64,000 nucleotides of DNA from Ectobius pallidus (lineage: Eukaryota; Arthropoda; Insecta; Blattodea; Ectobiidae): positions 43,185,160 to 43,249,159 of the forward strand of contig CAXKWD010000009.1 of assembly GCA_964059195.1 (NCBI GenBank), in the 5' to 3' direction. Both the position numbers and the translations under genes were made by a program. Under the pieces are notes generated by a model. That model was given only the letters and a program-made list of their open reading frames with translations. It made no database searches and was not told the DNA's origin. Positions 61,227 to 64,000 of the stretch are shown piece by piece; the stretch's first letter is position 1; each line of letters starts with the position of its first letter.

Positions 61227-61338
61227 CTCCTACCAAATTTATTGATTTTCTCACGAACAGCTGCAGCAACATGGGGGGCGAGTTTGACACCATCAGCATG
61301 AATGTTACAGTCCAGACCTGTCACCGTCGGATTTTTAT

Positions 61339-61521
61339 TTGTTTAATCCCATGGAGAAATTCCTGGCCGGTAAACGTTTTGCGTCGGATGCAGAAGTGAT
61401 AACAGCAGTCCGCAGATGGCTACACTCCAACCGAATGGACTTCTATGAACAGGGAATTTTGAAACTGGTATCACGATGGGAGAAATGTGTTGAGAAACTT
61501 GGCGACTATATAGAAAAATAG
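61339..61521 (+). pseudogene. Mariner transposase C-terminus (right arm)
   Basis: A 60-codon frame, NPMEKFLAGKRFASDAEV to CVEKLGDYIEK, with similarity extending upstream in the same frame through YSPDLSPSDFYLF to about 61300 and beyond that across a stop. It keeps the third Asp of the D34D triad but nothing of the first; the remainder of the gene is replaced by the inverted left arm. It is not functional. Confidence 0.8.
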
Positions 61522-61629
61522 ACAAAAGATGTCCATTCATGTGCACATTTATTTGTAATTGTACATAGGCCTATTAAGCTATTTGTAAAAAAAAAAATAT
61601 TGTGCGTTACTTTTCGATCCACCCTCGTA

Positions 61630-63519
61630 CTTCCTTGTTGTTATTCCCTTACGCATTTAGTGAAGAAACTGTCCAGTCACACAATAGTTGAATCGACTTT
61701 ACTCCACTTTTCTGCTAATTGTCATTGGTTTGTGTTATTGGCACAGTGCTATTTTCCAAGGACAACTGCAAGTTTGGATCAGGTAGAAGTGGGCTTCAAA
61801 ATGAATAAATTCTGGGCGTAGTCAAAGAGAGAAAGAGAGGTATCTGCTGCAGCGGTTGACTTCTACTGGAGGGAGGTTTTTCTGGGATTTATAGCGTCTG
61901 CTGCATCGTCTGCCGGTCTCTCGATGTCGTTAATATTCAACAGAGTTCTGGCTAATAGGTCGTCCTTCCATCCGTCCGACATTTGTAAAACAAAAAAAGA
62001 ATCAACTCATTGTGACTAAGTTTGGGTGGATTTAGCGTCCGTGTACCCCGGTTCAAGGTCGTTCGACATGGTATGCATCCATCAGATTTTCAAAATTAAT
62101 GCATACACATCGATTGGAATTCGTTATTTATAGATCGATAAATTAGATCGAGTGGGTATTGTATACTAAATACATGGTAAACACGCCATCCATATATAGA
62201 GTTTCGTGTGACTTTGAAATTGTAGTTTATTGTCTTTTCGCTTTGAACTTCCAAGCATTCCCATTGCATTCCTAGGGATTTGGATTTGGTTACGTGGCCT
62301 ACTTCGTTTGGATAATAAAGTCTGGTTTCAAAGGCTGACTTGGGACTATTGCAGAACCACTTCTATGTATTCAACTTTGTGATGGTGAAAGACTAAGGGA
62401 TGGTATTGTTAACACCTTCAGAGCTGAATTTATACTCTGATAATCAGGTAGTCGTCAACATCAGGGAGCTCTTAACTTTGAAATTGATGAGGAAAATTTC
62501 AGCGGATGGAGGGTTGCCATAAATAGCAATTATAACGTGAGAACAAAATTCCTCTCTTTTTAACATAAAGCATAACTCCACTAATCTTATACGCGTATCA
62601 GTGATTTGAAGCATCTTTTAGGCGACGCATTTATTCGTCAGTATCAGTGAAACGTTTCAAAATGTAGAATTCATAATGTCGAATGTCAAAATGTTTTGTA
62701 ATTACTTGAATGTGGCTAATTTATTTTTGCCACTAGGCCTATTTGCTGATACGTTAGTAGACTATATGGATCTGATAATATGGCCTTCTATAAGGTGATA
62801 AAGATAACTGTAAATGAAACAATCCGAACTATTAATTTAAATCTTTCGAAGCTCTAGGTCTGAATTGAGGCCCCCTGCCATTTAGAAACGGTGTTTCACT
62901 GATTCCTGACAAGCCATATGTATAAAATGCGTTTAAAGCCATTAAAAACCAACTTTCTGAGCCATTAGGTGGAAAGTTCCTTGAGATGTGGTTAATCTAT
63001 CATTGTCTTCACTAGGTAATGGTATCTTCCAATGAACTATTGTAGCAATTTCTTTCTGAAGCCTTAATATGAAGATGATAATTTATATACACAATTAGGC
63101 CTACATATAGGCCTATTTATAAAGATATAGGTTACTCCTATAATAATCATGAAACCATCTTCATCATCATTAATATTATACTATCAAAACCACTGTTGTT
63201 ATTTCTTTATGTTAAAATAACAGGCTGATATTTATAATTAATCTTATTCTCCATCCTATCGTTAGTCCTATTGTCATGGACTTCCTATTTTCATTTATTT
63301 TTTCTAATTTTGATCCTTTTATCACCTTTCTATTTACCTTCTTAAGTCTACTTTTCGTTCATTATCATCACCAGAATCATCATAATTTCTGTTCTTTTTC
63401 TTCTTCTTCATAGCATTCTCTTCCAATCTCTTTAGGTCTTTATTTTGATGTTCTTTTTATCACTACAGTTTTGTCACAGTCTCTTCGGGAAGAACATAAT
63501 ATGAGTGCCCAGGAAAATA
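61630..63519. other. Intergenic, no gene seen
   Basis: No recognised gene. TAGGCCTA at 62734 and a close pair at 63096 and 63108. A TTCTTC-rich stretch lies just before the LINE end at 63520. Confidence 0.4.
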
Positions 63520-63925
63520 TATTTGAACCTAAGAGAGATGAAAACGGGGACTGTAGAAAACTGCATAATGATGAGCTTCATAACCTGTACTCTTCGCCGA
63601 ATATAGTAAGAGTAATTAAATCACGGATGCTGAAATGGGCTGGCCATGTTGCACTCATGGGGGGAGGAGGAAAGGCTTATCTAAAAAATATTGACAGGGA
63701 GACCCGAAGGGAAAAGATTACTTGAAAGATCTAGACTAGGTGGGAGATCAGTGTTATAAAATATGTAAGGGAGGTGAGATTTACGAGGGATGGTTAGATG
63801 GAATCAGCACAGAAAAGGGTTGAATGGCGGGCTCATGTAAGCGCGGCAATGAACCTCCGGGTTCCATAAAATAGATAATATTCCTTTAGCTTGCTTAGGA
63901 ATTGTCTTGCTATTGAGTAAATTTG
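63520..63925 (+). mobile_element. LINE 3' end, second copy of the 24514 family
   Basis: The frame gives KRDENGDCRKLHNDELHNLY, then MLKWAGHVALMGGG and AYLKNIDRETRRE. It then shifts: a second frame continues with MESAQKRVEWRAHVSAAMN and LRVP before a stop. The 3' UTR with cattcctttagcttgctta-like sequence matches the copy at 24514-24905 to near the end. The reverse-transcriptase core is absent; this is a typical 5'-truncated LINE insertion. Confidence 0.75.
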
Positions 63926-64000
63926 TCACAGTCGTCATTAACTTATATCCTAACATTATGTATGTATTAATGTAAAAATAATAAATTTATCGCTGATTCA

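Larger units (their letters stand above)
60923..61627. mobile_element. Fold-back mariner made of two inverted 3' halves
   Basis: 705 bp between TA dinucleotides (60921-60922, 61628-61629). Both ends are the same terminal sequence CGAGGGTGGATCGAAAAGTA in inverse orientation, and the similarity continues inward for about 280 bp through the transposase C-terminus on each side. The left arm codes on the minus strand (61017-61226: LQHPPY, FHLFGPMKKFLAGKRF, CVEKLGGYIEK), the right arm on the plus strand (SPDLSPSDFYLFNPMEKF, CVEKLGDYIEK, ending at 61521). The element thus has two 3' ends and no 5' end. The left arm has lost the residues around the third catalytic Asp; the right arm keeps it. The arms differ by many substitutions, so the structure is old. 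Confidence 0.88.

Noticed and set aside
1..64000. CRISPR arrays, bacterial operons, rRNA genes and telomeric (TTAGG)n repeats
   Set aside because: None was seen; the repeats present have eukaryotic transposon character.

Overview
The window looks like repeat-rich, AT-rich intergenic DNA from an arthropod, most likely a hemimetabolous insect with a large genome (cockroach-like is my guess from repeat style, not proven). I see no rRNA, no intact tRNA gene, no CRISPR array, no bacterial operon structure and no complete host protein gene. What can be supported is almost entirely mobile DNA: two non-coding LTR retrotransposons, non-LTR (LINE) reverse-transcriptase remnants, tRNA-derived SINEs, four mariner relics and two hAT-like non-autonomous DNA transposons. 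The only hints of a host gene are two weak candidate exons near 22.1 and 23.9 kb.

Layout. 1-557 flank; 558-7759 a minus-strand LTR element with apparently identical 2,726-bp LTRs, a TGG-starting primer-binding site, a polypurine tract and a 1,750-bp interior without gag or pol; 7760-14249 mostly unannotatable, with one 34-bp minisatellite; 14250-14528 SINE; 15184-20336 a plus-strand LTR element with 0.77-kb LTRs, an initiator-tRNA-Met primer-binding site and a 3.6-kb non-coding interior; 20339-20396 a 58-nt copy of initiator tRNA-Met; 20397-21803 a truncated inverted copy of the same element. Together these make a palindrome whose centre is the tRNA primer. 22-24 kb carries the candidate exons; 24.5-27.5 kb a LINE 3' end, two mariner tails in tandem and a degenerate tandem repeat; 29.4 kb a SINE with target-site duplication; 33.7-35.1 kb a LINE reverse transcriptase nearly open; 36-40.6 kb SINEs and a (GA)n tract; 44.8-45.6 kb a hAT-like element with perfect 8-bp duplication; 46.2-46.9 kb an internally deleted mariner; 48.9-51.1 kb a second, more damaged LINE; 52.6 kb SINE; 55.9-56.3 kb a CATCGATG-rich hAT-like element; 56.7 kb SINE; 60.9-61.6 kb a fold-back mariner; 63.5-63.9 kb another LINE 3' end.

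How the parts relate. The SINEs and both LTR elements lack enzymes and would depend on proteins supplied in trans; the LINE and mariner copies here are all broken. Two points deserve most attention. First, the LTR-tRNA-inverted LTR junction reads like a fossil of reverse transcription in which the tRNA primer was copied far past the usual stop and the cDNA end was then joined tail-to-tail to another copy. Second, the 8-bp palindrome TAGGCCTA occurs at least 44 times (24 outside the LTR pair) where about one or fewer is expected, and comparison of the two arms of the fold-back mariner shows one instance arising as TA changed to TAGGCCTA, which suggests the octamer is a recurrent micro-insertion or excision footprint.
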